From Boswellia sacra (Eukaryota; Streptophyta; Magnoliopsida; Sapindales; Burseraceae), in the NCBI GenBank assembly GCA_013180625.2, contig SNVD02013915.1:620001-684000 (forward strand): a DNA stretch of 64,000 bases. Reading direction: 5' to 3'. Made by a program: the position numbers and the translations under genes. The notes beneath the pieces are model-generated. The model was not told the origin of the DNA. It did not search any database and saw only the letters and a list, made by a program, of their open reading frames with translations. This document shows, one piece after another, positions 25,513 to 37,299 of this stretch. The stretch's first letter is position 1. Each line of letters begins with the position of its first letter.

Positions 25513-25870
25513 TAATGTGACAGATTTACTACTGCATCGGCATAATAACTTTAGGTGAAGTAACTTCACAATAAATGATAGTTTAGAGAACTTTCCACAA
25601 CCGTGATGTAGTTCTTGTTCTGCATCCCTCATCATTCTAATAAAGTTATTTGGTTCCATATGACGATTGTCTTTTGTATAATCAACTTGGCTGCTAGTTT
25701 CCTCTTAAGAGTGCAAATCATCTGTACATATCCCAGTATGAAGGTCATTTAATATTTCATTCATCTCATCAACCTCTTTGCCATTTTCTTCTTCTAAACT
25801 ACCATCAAATTCATTATCAAAATCATCAAACCTCAAATCTTCACCATGATTTTCCTATGTAGTGTATCCT
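25513..25870 (-). pseudogene. CACTA TNP2 transposase, N-terminal fragment
   Basis: The minus strand encodes MMRDAEQELHHGCGKFSKLS followed by Leu/Lys-rich sequence. This is the conserved N-terminal signature of TNP2-type transposases (a '.LL.DAE.PLY.GC.KFSKLS' pattern). It is preceded by an acidic stretch and followed, after the 24012-25512 insertion, by the rest of the relic. One stop codon falls in the acidic part. Orientation and order are collinear with the downstream fragments, supporting one element later split. Confidence 0.7.
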
Positions 25871-27649
25871 ATAACCATACCATATGTATACAAATGGTCC
25901 TCCACATGATCTATAACAATATTTGTTACATTTATTACACGTGCATGAAATCTTGTCACTCCTTAGACTAATGTGGTCTATAGCAAAAAAAAAAATATAT
26001 ATATATATATATATAATATCTTATTACGAACGAACATTTCCAGTCCCTAAAGTCACAAATAGTTAATTTTTAGTCATTCAAGAATATTTAATTTTTCATG
26101 CACATTCTTATTACAACCAAGTCCAAAGAGGTTGTTCAATTATATTGTTTATTATTTAATTATTTTGATTAATTAATTAATGACACATTCACACATAATT
26201 GTGTAATTTATTTTCAATTATTTACATGAATAATTAATTTTATAATTAATCGCTTAAGTATGACATTTACAAAATGATTGTATGTGACTGAAATTTTTAT
26301 TTGAATTAGCTTTTTTTTTTTTTGCTAAACTATATCAAATTTCGGTCCACACATATGCAAGCTAATAAGCAAAAATAGTCAATTATGAGCTTCTAAAATA
26401 CTTAGGTCTATTTAGTACTTTATTTACTAGCCATGTTGCCTTTCAATATGTTGCCTTATTTAGATTATATTTAATGTAATTCAATTATTATCCATATTGT
26501 TGTCTTTTATGTAATATTAATGTGTCAAATAACTAACAACATACTATTTTCCAAAAATTAAACTAGATTTTTACAACCAAAGAAGGCTAGATATATAGTA
26601 ATAAAAAAAAACAAATTATTATCACATTTTACACTTACAATAATGGAGTTTTCATTATAAATTTTACCTGAATTTTTAGTTGTGAACTGATAGTAGTTCT
26701 CAACAAGCTTAAAGTAACAAGCAACTAGTTTTAAGCATCGAGGGAGAAACGGTCTCATAGAGAATTGACGGTGTTAAAAACATAAATTAACCAAAATACC
26801 ATAAAGCAAATCAAAAAAAAAAATTGAAACTAATAAAATATACAATAATACAACAATGAAAGCAATTAAAATTTATTTAATAATTTATTAATTAAAAATT
26901 AATTAATTAGTACAAGATAGTTAAAATTATTTAAATTAGTTTGCTATAATTTAGATGAAGATGTTATTTAGATATATAAATTATTGTAATATTATTTGAT
27001 TTTTATTGTAAGGTAGTAGTGAAAGAAGTGTGCTCTATATTGAGCCTAATAAATGGAAAATGTAGTTTAAATTGTTAAATCAATCAAAGAAACATTAATT
27101 AATCGAGGCTAAAAAATATTAAGACTTTGATTTGACTTTATAAAGAAAAAGTTGGCTTACGAGCTAATGAAAGGAAAATTGACATACACCAAACCTTGAG
27201 CACATCCACCACTTACTATCCTCTCTAATTAAGCTAGTGAAACTATTCTCCTTTTTTTTTTTTTTATAATAAAGCTCATCAAGTTTCAAACTTTGACAAT
27301 TAGTTATTTATTTACTATTGTTTGTTTTAGTCAAGTGGTGATGTAGACCACTTTTTATTACTTTGTATTAAACAACTCCGAGCATTATTAATAGAAAAAT
27401 TTTGTGGCATGCACATGAATATTCCGTTGCATCATGAATTTGCAACCTTTACTTTATAGCATAGCTCTTATCCAATCGACCTAATTATATAGGAAACAAA
27501 CTAATGCCTATAATTTTGTTTAATTTATTAGGATTTGGAAAATTGTCAAACCTATTATAGTATTTTCTTAAGAAATCTTTAAGATTCATGACTCACGTGG
27601 ACTATTGCTCTAATATGCATATGATGTGCTATTATGTATTTTTCATGTA
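25871..27649. other. AT-rich intergenic DNA, no gene recognised
   Basis: Very AT-rich (poly-A/T tracts, a TA run at 25992-26012). A short minus-strand open frame at 26558-26758 has no recognisable motif. I see no terminal repeats here. The CACTA 5' end should lie in the first part, but its CACTA terminus was not found. Confidence 0.4.
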
Positions 27650-29047
27650 TTATGTCTCACGTGTAAATGATTGCTTTATATATTTTATTACATTGTACCT
27701 TGCTATTGACTCATTGTGAGCGAGGCTTCCATCCCCCTCCAAGTGATTGCAGTCTCGTCACTAATTTTCAAGCATTTTTGGAACTAGAGGGCAAAACGAG
27801 ACAAGTCACCAAGATAGGCCCGAAGATCATGGAGTCACCACCCCGGAATAACCATGGAAAATTAAGTGATGACAATCTCATCCTTTGCTTCTAGACCTAA
27901 ACTATCTCATCCCTTCAGAGTTAGGTTCAGGAAGTTCGGTATGGATCTTTGATTCGCTCGGACAAAGTCTGACCTCCACTAGGGTCTCTTGAGTTCAAGG
28001 TTTAGTCTATTAATTGTTATCTATCTTGATCCTAAGTCCATTTGATACAGACAACCAAGTTTATCTTTTTATTAACACGTGGGGTGAAACAGTTCATAAA
28101 CACCCACAGAAAGAAGGAAAAAGAATATAATACATATCTGTTCAAACACGGGGGAAATAAGAAAGGGATTACAACTACTCACCATAATGCATAAAAATGG
28201 ATGTGAAAGGTAAATAAATTTCAAAGAAGAAATAAAACAAACTCAACACTCCTAATCCACCAAAGTGCGTCTAACCACTAAGACTCATGCAGGCCTTCCT
28301 TTGGAAAACAGATCTTTCACCAAGCAATGTGAATCCATCCACTTTCCAATCACCCTTATGACCACACTACACCAGCACTTCCAAAATGTAAGCACAATTC
28401 TCAATTCATCAAAATGGATCTCTCATCAAGCATTGTGAGTCCATCCACTATCACCAATCTCCAAAACACATAAAGTAACTATGAACCTCGAAAAATAGAT
28501 TTCTCACCATCAATGTGAGTCTATCTATTGTCCATTTCTTCAAGAAACACTGTCAAACATCAAACTATGTAAATGAATTCATCACCACCAATTGTAAGTC
28601 TACTCATTGTCAATTCCCACATATCCTAACAAAGCACTTCTAATCCATCATTCAATAATTCTAAACTCCAAATTTGGATTCTCCACCACGAATATAGGTC
28701 TATCAAATCCAACATGTCCAATCAAATATATTTTCAATCAGTTCAATTATAATGCAAATTTAATCTAAATTGGAGAAATGAGTTCCTCACCAATCAATGT
28801 GAATCTACCTGCCACTCTTTAATTTTAATATCACATCAAAACCATATCATAAAATATTAAACATGCAATAAATTAAAATAAGGGAATAAAAATAAACTAA
28901 GCATAAAATGAAAGATAAAAGAGCCAGTATCACTCATGAATTGAGTGATATCTCTTAATATGGTCAAATTGGAGGAAAAAAAGACATTCATTAATGAATT
29001 GAACAACATCTTTTATCCCAAAATAGCCAAAATGATAGAAATGGGAC
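27650..29047. repeat. Non-coding retroelement-like DNA with degenerate tandem repeats
   Basis: A GC-richer non-coding stretch (27710-28010) precedes an array at about 28290-28830. There the theme 'aaatgGATTtCTCACCAatcAATGTGAGTCTATCCAttgtc' recurs about six times with irregular 60-100-bp spacing (near 28310, 28425, 28500, 28575, 28680 and 28785). Such arrays occur in LTRs and LARD-type elements, but no ends or coding domains can be identified. Confidence 0.5.
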
Positions 29048-29837
29048 AATATGTTAGATATGTGCCCTAACAATTGTGGAGTTTCAAAGAAAATTTAATA
29101 TATATATACATATATATGCATTTATATATTGCAAATTTTAGAAATTGTGTATAAAGGATTGAGGGGGTTGGAAGTTGGTGGACCTAGGCCCATGAACCAA
29201 GGCCTTATGTTTATATAAGAAAGGATTTTCTAGAACTAGGGGGAAGTAAAAAAAAAAGAGAGAAGAGTTTCACGGTTCCAAGAAGAGAAGAAGAGAAGAA
29301 GGAGAAGAAGAGAAGAGAGGGAAGAAAAGAGAGGAAAAATTTCAAAGAAGTGTCTAAGCTTGGAATACAAGTAGGGATTTTCTAACATTATGCTTGCTTC
29401 ATGTCATGTATTTTGTTGTTTGATTGATATTGATTTGTTATGTATGTGACTTATTCTAAATTAATTGCCTTGTTGCTTGGATGATGGATTATGAGTGAAA
29501 CTACTGTTATAAGTTGATTGCTTGTTGTTTGAATGAGAAATTATGTGTGGAAACTAAGTGATGATAAAGTGAAGTAGAGATGGTTTTGAGAGGAGTGGTA
29601 GTTCATGTGACTGTCTTGTGTTGTTTGAGCTGATGCATTTTTTTGGATTGAGATTTTTCATTTGTTTAGGAAAAAAGACATATGAAGTTTTAATTAGCCG
29701 CTGATTTCATTGAATTTGGAGTTAAAATGCATTTTGGTGAATTTTTGAAGTTAGAGGTCAAAATCTGGAATGGAAATGGTGTCACCGACTTAATGGAACA
29801 GGTTTACAGGTTTGTACGCAGCTTCTAACTTTTTGCT

Positions 29838-30113
29838 CAACACCACTCGACACTTGCCAGTCGAGTGTCAAGTGTTGGTTGCGACGCGTTCGAGTGTCGC
29901 GCGCTGTGTGTGCGACTCGACGTGCGCATTCAAGTGTCGCGCGTTGTGTGCACGACTCGACGCGCATGTTCTAGTGTCGAGTGTCGAGAGGCGCTGTGTC
30001 AAGTGTCTAGCACCGAGTGTCGAGGGTCATATGTCGCATGTTACGTGCACGACTCGACGCGCATGTTCTAGTGTCGAGTGTCGAGTGTTAAGGTGCACAA
30101 TGTCGAGTGTCGA
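29838..30113. repeat. TCGAGTGTCGAG-type short repeat cluster
   Basis: More than fifteen variants of GTCGAGTGTCGAG, CGACTCGACG and GTGTCGCGCG are crowded into 276 bp. The stretch is much more GC-rich than its surroundings. A longer unit GCACGACTCGACGCGCATGT followed by TCTAGTGTCGAG occurs twice, about 100 bp apart (near 29950 and 30046). The same motif family occurs at 46819-47069 and 54528-54869 in the MULE. Open frames here (for example 29812-30177) are by-products of the repeat. Confidence 0.8.
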
Positions 30114-30236
30114 GCAAAATTACAGAACCACCCCAAATCGACTGTATACTTCCCAAAAAGTCTTGGATTTTGCATAAAGATTGTATTCTCTTGAGATTTA
30201 TCATGGTGATGATGTTGAAAGGTTGTTAATGTATGC

Positions 30237-30490
30237 ATTGGACCTTGGATGGGCTGTTTTGTATACGGATCCAAGGAGAATATGGAGATAAAATTCTTAG
30301 TGTTGGACCTTGGATAGGCCGTTTTGTATACGGATCCAAGGGGAATACGAATATAATAATATAATGTGTTGGACCTTAGATGGGTCGTTTTGTATACGGA
30401 TCCAAGGGGAACACGAATACTATTCACATGAGGTGTTGGACCTTGAATGGGCCGTTTTGTATACGGATCCAAGAGGAACACGATTATAAA
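30237..30490. repeat. Four tandem copies of a ~66-bp unit
   Basis: The core TTGGACCTTGGATGGGCCG followed by TTTTGTATACGGATCCAAGG starts at 30238, 30303, 30369 and 30436 (periods 65, 66 and 67). GTATACGGATCCAAG is identical in all four copies, while the tails between cores differ. The array is inside the solo LTR, downstream of its TATA box. Confidence 0.9.
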
Positions 30491-32798
30491 CCTGATGCAC
30501 GAATAAATATAATTGTTTGAATTATTATTATTATTATTGGGTGTATAATTTTGTACTTGAATAATGGTTGAATGTGTGATTTAGTATACTATTAAAATTT
30601 TCCTACTGGGCTTTATGCTCGCCCCCTCCCTCCATAGGTACACAGAAGGATGTTCCTCCTAGAGATGTTCCAGAGCTTTCCTAGGGAGTCTGGAGTCTAC
30701 ATGCTTACAATGGTTTTGGGAATTGTCTTGATTCTCCTAGTTTGTTATGGGAGATTTTGTTAGGTGACTAGCAACTGATGTATTGCTTTTAGTCACCAGT
30801 TTATGTAAAAATTAAATTTGATCATATAGTCATAAGTTATAATGAATTCATGTGATATATATATGAAAAAAAATGAGATATTGATGACGTACTTTTATTA
30901 ATTTCTAATTCAATCATCCCTAAAATCTCTAAATAAGAGATGTTAGGGCGTGACAACAATGATGAAATTTTTTCTATAAATATGTAGAAACATAATTAAT
31001 AAATAAAGTTGCTATTATTTATTTTATCCAAATATGATTGCGTCAATGACTAAAGGTTCTAGAGCTTATCTATTGATAAAATTCTATACATATCATATAT
31101 ATATGAGACATAGAATTTTATCATAGCTTAAAATTAGTTCGCAACCTATAAACGTTAGTTGAATACTATGTTTGGACAAGGTTGTTGTGTGGTTTATCAT
31201 CAATGGGAAAACAGTGAGTCTCTAACCATTTAAAGTGGAGATTTCAGGACAAAGAAACTTGTACATTATGAATGCATTGAACATGATCATTTAGAATTAT
31301 AACATTTGGTGGAAATACCATGACCAAATGTAAATTACCGCAACAAGCTCTAAAGGCATTCCTACCTTAATCTTGAGTGGGTAGCGTACCTTTAATATGC
31401 AGCTATGATCTTTGACTAGAATGAAAGGTGAGTGTATTAAAGGTCAATAACTTAGCTAGTCAGGATTATAAAATCTGTATATTAGTAGACAGTAGACTAT
31501 AGATATGGAATTCATGACTCCTAACGAATGCAAAATACCACTTTAATGGTTTTACAAGGTTTTAAGTGATTGAATCTTAGTCAGGTGTTTAATGAAATGT
31601 TATTCATTAAACTAAGATTTATTTGAATAAATCTTAAACCACTTAAATGGCGTAAAACTGGTATTAAAGGATCAGGATGTAATTGGGGGGTAAAATGATA
31701 ATTTATACCTATCTCCAATTATTGGTATTCTATAAAGGGTATATATGTAAACATGTTGCTCAATAGATAGGGCTTAAATGAAATAATTTAATCAAATTAA
31801 ATTATTAAGCTTTCTGTAAAGAATATTTGATTTAAGAGTGCAGCTTTGGACCTATACTAAAATAAATCAAAGTTAATAAGTGGGGTCCACTATAATTATG
31901 AAATAACAAGATATTGGGTTAAACTTATTGGAATTTGAAATTAAATATGTCCATTAATGTCTCTTAAGTAACTGATTAAATCATCTGAGACAAATTATGA
32001 GAAATAATTATTTAATTTAATTGAGATTTTATTGAGAATAAAATTTCAAATATCAAATTAAATATGTAAATTGTAAATGGGCTTGGTATTTAATTAAAAG
32101 AGTTTAATTAAATAAATAAGCTAATGGGCTTGATATTTAATTAATAAAGATTAATTAAATAAAGCTATTGGGCTATTGAGCTATTGCACTTATTGGGTCT
32201 ATTAATTAATTAATTATGATTTAATTAATTAAGAGTTTAATTTGGAATTAAAGAGGCCTTATAGTTATTTGAGTTGGACTCAAATATAAAAGAGTCCAAC
32301 TAGATTTATATTAGGTTTGTAGGAACCTAATTAAAATTAAGTCCAAATAGATTTATATTAGGATTAAAAGAATCCTAATTAAACTAGAAGTCCAAATTAT
32401 AGTTTAACAAGGAAACAATGGAGGTATATAAACAATTAAGGTTTCAAACAAAATCCTTAGAGAGCAATAGGACAAAAAAAATGAAAGCATCCCTCCTGCC
32501 TTAGAATTTTCACCAACCTTAGGCCTCTTATCCTAAACTAAAGGCATAACACCTTACGACACACGTGGGATCATGTTGAGCTGCCTAGGCCTCCTAACTT
32601 GTTTCCTTTGTGTTCTCAAGTAAAAGTTCAGTCAAGATACGCTCCTATAAGTGTTGTTTAGTTGATCTTCAAGTATACTTGGGAATCAAAGTGGTGAGAA
32701 AGCACAAAAAATTTTGAAAGCATGTATTCGCTAGATCCTAGTCCCGGAATTGTTTCTACTACATTGATCTGATCAAATTTGAGTTCGGGTTCCATCAA

Positions 32799-32811
32799 TT
32801 GGTATCAGAGT
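32799..32811 (+). promoter_or_regulatory. Retroelement primer-binding site (tRNA-iMet type)
   Basis: TTGGTATCAGAGT follows the LTR end CCATCA after two bases. TGGTATCAGAGC complements the 3' end of initiator tRNA-Met, the usual minus-strand primer of plant LTR retrotransposons. The last base differs from the consensus. Confidence 0.75.
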
Positions 32812-34323
32812 CTTTTTTCTTCCACTAGAGAGCAAATAAGGTATTTATCAAAACCAATTTTGTGCTTGATTGACGTGTTATGTGATGTGGCATTGATTTC
32901 TTTATGAAATATTGCATGGTTTCATGTGATGAATTGTACGTAATGATTTGTATGGTATGTCTTGGTGAATACTTGGCCTTGTAGAGTTTTCTTTGTATTT
33001 TATTTTTAATGGTAGGTAATTATTGATGAATGGCCCTTATGCCATTCAATTTCCCTCTATGATTGTTCATTTTTCCATGATTGTTCGGTTTTAGGTTTTT
33101 GTTCTTGTACAAAGTTGTTTGTATTTTATTTTTGTAATTGTATAATTATTTATGTAAGAACATGAAAATTGAGATGCAAATCACATAGTGGCTGCATGAA
33201 GGACGTGAACAAAGAGGGGCTAGGGTTCTAGGGGTGTCTGAACGGAGCGTAAAGGATTAGATAAAAGGGTTTACGCCAAACCACTAAGGGTTGCCCTTTG
33301 GCTCTGCATTTTGGGCCTGTGGGGCTCTCCTTGCCCTTTCGGCTAGCCCTGAGCATGGCCTAGGCCATGTAAAGTGTGGGCCAAGGTGCCAAGGCTATGG
33401 GGTTTAAGCCCACAAAGCCATGGAGCAATGGTCCAAAACCCCTACCTTAAGGAGCCTCTGTGTTTTGGGTCTTATGGGGTTATTTTGGTAAAATGGCTAG
33501 CCGTACAACAAGTCTAGGGCATGCTGGATTGAAGGCCTAAAAGGGTGTTTAGAAAGCCCTAAGGTCATACAATTTGACCCAAATCCAAATGTGAAAAGCC
33601 CAAGTCCAAAGTGTATGAGTTTTGTTGTTTTAGCTTAGTAGGCTATTAGGTTATGGTCTATGGGCCTAGTTTGGTGGTTTATCACTAAAGTGGGGTCCAT
33701 TGGGCTTGTTTTTGATATCTAATAGCTTCTAGATAGTAAAAAAAATTATAGTGTTCAACTTAATTGGCTTATCTATACTCTAATCTAGACTAGTTTCGAG
33801 AAAGTTTACCTACCGGTCATGGTTTATTTTGAAACCAAGGCACTTAAATGAATAATTGAGTTCAACCTTCAAATAAAAATACCTTTATAAATGAGTTGAA
33901 GAATACTACATTACAATCTTTATGATTCAACAAGCACTAACATTAACTAGTAATGATTGACGAGTAAATAAGTTTTTATATTTCATGAAATTCAACTACA
34001 AATCTTTTTTATCCTGTCCACTTGTAATGTCTGGTGAGTAAGTTGCTCTTCAACTCATGAGTTGGTTAAAAAATAAAATAGAAATTATATTTGCCTCCTG
34101 AGGTTTCCAAAAAAAAAAAAAAAAACGATCATCCTTGAAGTATTTGAAATATACTTTTTCCCTCCTACCATCAGTCGATAAACATTTAAAATTAACATTG
34201 TAAAGGTAAAATAGTATCTTACCTCCATTAATTTTGATACTTCATCAAGTAATCATGCATGGTTAAACAAATTATACAAATTAACTTATTAACTTGGTTA
34301 AAAATTAAATTAAATTTAAATTG
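32812..34323 (+). other. Non-coding internal region of the truncated LTR element
   Basis: No protein domain is readable. Part of it (33180-33700) is unusually GC-rich, full of GGGCC, GCCCA and CCTAAG words, and looks like untranslated leader sequence of a retroelement. A 17-base poly-A tract lies near 34108-34125. The next element begins at 34324 with no visible 3' LTR in between, so the 3' end is lost. Confidence 0.4.
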
Positions 34324-34649
34324 TGTTAAGACTAGTCACTAGTCCTATGTGGCTCTTAACTACTTATCCAGCTCTGCAAAAGACGAGCTCCTAGTGCCCG
34401 GCTCAGCTAAAGAGACAACATTCCTTGTTTCCAGAATTTAGTTACTTACATTAAGAATTAAGTAACTATTTTAGTTTTAACAGTTGGTTTAGTTAGTTAA
34501 ATAGAATTCTACAAAATTCTAGAGACTTGTATTGTTGGTAAGGTGGCTGAATATGGTTGTTTGTAAAGCTACTATATAATCAGTAATAGAAATCACATCT
34601 TTGCAAGAACTATGAATATTTTTCTGAAAACAAACTTTTCCTGCTCTCA
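34324..34649 (+). repeat. 5' LTR of a truncated Copia-type element
   Basis: A 326-bp block begins TGTTAAGACTAG and ends GCTCTCA, eight bases before a primer-binding site (TTGGTATCAAAGC at 34658-34670). A CTACTATATAATC TATA-like box at about 34570 is correctly placed. Length, promoter and PBS fit a short Copia LTR. No second copy is seen in the window. Confidence 0.65.
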
Positions 34650-34866
34650 ATTTTAAATTGGTATCAAAGCAATAGAGGCCAACGCCATGTGCACAGGTCC
34701 TTAATATGGTAACCTAGGTGGGTAATCGAGTAACCTAAGTATCATAGCTTGAAACTCTTTTTTTGGAGGAACACTCCCAGATTTGAAATGTTAACCTAAA
34801 GTCAATTTTTAATAGTCCTCTCAATCACCCTTCTCCTATTAAACTTAAGAAAAATAATTTTGTTAT

Positions 34867-35305
34867 ATGGCAGAACATGATTCTACTAATGCTCAGGGGC
34901 TTTAGATTAGATAGGTTTGTCCTGAGAATAAAACCCTGCCCAATTGAGTTTATTTCTGTCAAGTCAACTGACACTAATGTAAGAAACACTGATCTACAGC
35001 CAAACCCAGAGTAAAGAGTGGTATGCCATCGATAGTCTTGTGATAGTATGGTCGCTTACCTCCTTGACTTTTGAGATAGCTGCTCATGTTGTCGGTGAAA
35101 CAACTTCGAGAGGGTTATGGAAAGCTATTGAAGAATATTGTGGAGCTCAAAGTAGGTCCGAATTCTCTAATCTTAGGATGGGTCTATAGAATACAAAGAA
35201 AAGGTCAATGTCTATGGATTAATACCTTCTGATTATAAAGCAGTATGCTGATAATCTTGCAGTTGCTGGTCAGGTTATTCCTATGAATGATTTAATTTCT
35301 TTTTG
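34867..35305 (+). pseudogene. Copia gag (UBN2-type) fragment
   Basis: After an ATG at 34867 (MAEHDSTNAQGL, then a stop) the sequence shows gag-like pieces in shifting frames. These include SLTSLTFEIAAHVVGETTSRG, AIEEYCGAQSR and KQYADNLAVAGQ, the order of UBN2/Copia-type gag domains. Several in-frame stops are present. Copia similarity ends near 35305, where gypsy-type protein sequence begins with no LTR between. This is either a deletion junction or an insertion boundary. Confidence 0.65.
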
Positions 35306-35866
35306 CAATGTTAAGGTTGTTGAAAAACACATTCCTAAGCCTTACGAGAAAAAAGATGAATCGATCTCTAAAGGTCAGGAAGAGGTTACCAAACCAACAC
35401 CTAGCGAAGAAGAAACAAAATCCTCACCTGTGCCTCCATTTCCTCAAGCATTGGCCACATAAAAGAAGCCAACTCACAATTTTGAAACTTTCAAACAAGT
35501 AAAGGTCAACATTCTTGTGCTAGATGTGATCAAACAGGTACCTTCCTATGCGAAATTTTTAAAAAATTTATGCACTTTAAAAAGAAAATTGAATGTGAAA
35601 AAGAAGGCTTTTTTAGCCGAGCAAGTAAGTGCTATTCTTCAAAACAATAATACAGTGAAATATAAGGATCCAGGTTGTCCTACAATTTTATGTGTTATTG
35701 GAGACCATAAAATTGAATAAGCTTTACTTGATCTTAGATCTAGTGTGAATTTGTCTCCATACTCGGTTTTTCAGAAACTAAATCTGGGTGGGTTAAAACC
35801 AACTTCTGTGACTCTTTTACTTGCTGATAGATCAATTAAAGTGTCAAGAGGAGTAGTAGAAGATGT
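35306..35866 (+). pseudogene. Ty3/gypsy (Athila-like) gag end and aspartic protease fragment
   Basis: The stretch encodes a Lys/Glu/Pro-rich segment, then SYAKFLKNLCTLKRKLNVKK, EQVSAILQNN and KYKDPGCPTI. The protease active-site region LLDLRSSVNL and then ADRSIKVSRGVVEDV follow. In Athila-like elements the protease motif is LLDLGASVN, so here the Gly of D-L-G-A/S is Arg. Two stop codons interrupt the frame. The frame is cut after 35866 by the 1.4-kb insertion and resumes near 37300 with IYPVDFIILD. Confidence 0.75.
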
Positions 35867-35871
35867 GTAAG

Positions 35872-37294
35872 TGATGCGTTCGAAACTAGCAAGTATACTA
35901 GTCGCACAAGTAATAAAGTGATAAGTAGATATCGTTCCCACGAGGATTGATTCTAATTGAATTTGTTATTTTCCAGCAATAATAAACTAAACAGGGGGGG
36001 TTTTGTTGATTGATTAACTAAACTTAATACGAAAGCAAATGAAGAATAACACAAAGCAAAGTTAAATGGAGTGAAAAATCAATGAGAGACACTTGGTTAA
36101 GAGTTCATTCTCTGCCACAAGATATGAATTTGTGAATTAACATAGAATTGTAATCCAATTACAGCATTGAAGTTATCAACCGTAGATAACAACAAGCTCT
36201 GTTATCCCAATCTTTCCTTACTTTGTTGTTAAATAAAACAAGCTCTTTATTTAATCTCTATCCATTAAACAACCTAGAACAAGCTCTCTAGTTTAATTCA
36301 ATTGAAGCATTACGATGAGAAAGATAGGTTGATCTAAGCAATAATCACACAAGTTCGGATTATTTAACCTAGGTTGTATTTTCCAATTGCAATCTCTGAT
36401 CACAATTTTGCTACTAATGATTGGAAATTCATGACAATTACGGATCAAGATTTCTAATCTAGCAATAGACAACAACAGATTATATTCAGTTGGCCATTCC
36501 AAATACAATCAGTAAGCAATCATAAGCATTAGATATGGGAAAATACAAGCAACTTCAATTAGAGAATTGGATAACAATTTCTTACACAATCAACTCACAA
36601 AATCCATATCAAGGGCTTTGAAATCACCCTCAACCAATTCAGATTTAGTTACACATATTCAATCAGAATAACAAATACAATACAGAGAAATTCCAGAATT
36701 GAAAAGGAAAGAAAGAACTTAGCAAATTCTTTGAAAATCTTCTTTGTAGATGAATCTTCTTGGAATTGTAGTTCCTCCTCTTTCAAAATCTTCTTTCTCC
36801 TTCAAGAACTCCAAGGGATGAGAGAAATCCAGAAATGCAGCCTCCTCCCACGTTTTCCCCTCTTCAAGTTATGAAAATAAAACCCTAAAATGTGTTTAAA
36901 TACTCTGCTACAGTAACGTGCTACAGTGTCCCGTATTATACATGCTACAGTGATGTGTGGAATTACATTTCTACACTTCTCACACTGTTTTGATTACAAC
37001 TTTCAGTACACTGAATGGATTCATAAACCGTAAATTTCTCCAAAAAGTAGACTTCGAGAGCTTTTCAACGGTATATGATATGTCATCGGGTTCATTGTAT
37101 ATCAATACAATTAAATCCGAGAAGATGGTTGACTAGCAGAGGTGAAAATGAAGGGTTTTACTCCATTTTTGTGCAAGTTGCTCCAAAACTCCTACAAACA
37201 TCAAAACCACACAAAAACATAAAAATACCAAGGAATATAGCAAAGAAACATGGACGAATTGATATGAAAATGATATATAAATAGACACTTATCA
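35872..37294 (+). mobile_element. 1.4-kb TG...CA insertion flanked by GTAAG
   Basis: The insertion begins TGATGCGTTCG and ends CACTTATCA. It is flanked by perfect 5-bp repeats GTAAG (35867-35871 and 37295-37299). Deleting it rejoins the gypsy protease frame, from GVVEDV to the DKFIYPVDFI region. It carries no recognised coding domain. The ends, TSD length and size fit a solo LTR or a small non-autonomous LTR element. A CGTTCCCACGAGGATTG stretch near the left end is notable. It must be younger than the gypsy copy. Confidence 0.75.
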
Positions 37295-37299
37295 GTAAG

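Larger units (their letters stand above)
29075..30955 (+). mobile_element. Solo LTR (1881 bp) flanked by ACAAT duplications
   Basis: Starts TGTGGAGTTTC and ends GGGCGTGACA (TG...CA). It is flanked by perfect 5-bp repeats ACAAT at 29070-29074 and 30956-30960. Removing it rejoins the host LTR sequence TGTGCCCTAACAAT-GATGAAA. A TTATATAAG promoter box lies at about 29211, and a purine-rich GAAGAG tract at 29280-29335. It carries two internal arrays: TCGA-rich repeats (29838-30113) and four ~66-bp repeats (30237-30490). No coding region or PBS is inside, as expected after LTR-LTR recombination. Ends of this kind fit Ty3/gypsy LTRs. Confidence 0.8.
29052..32797 (+). mobile_element. Long LTR with PBS, interrupted by a solo LTR
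   Basis: Begins TGTTAGATATGTGCCC and ends TTCCATCA just before a tRNA-Met-type primer-binding site. A TATATAAA promoter box lies near 32425. After subtracting the 1881-bp solo LTR and one 5-bp duplication the LTR is about 1.86 kb, in plus orientation. The 3' part has short direct repeats such as AGATTTATATTAGG (32299, 32348). The internal region downstream is non-coding and no 3' LTR was found. The element is therefore truncated or belongs to a large non-autonomous type. Confidence 0.6.

Noticed and set aside
29812..30177. 121-codon open frame with many Cys/Arg/Val residues
   Set aside because: It is created by TCGA repeats free of stop codons, and several frames are open on both strands. 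This is not a gene.
29838..30490. CRISPR-like appearance of regularly spaced repeats
   Set aside because: Plant nuclear LTR context, contiguous repeat units without unique spacers of constant length, and no cas genes.
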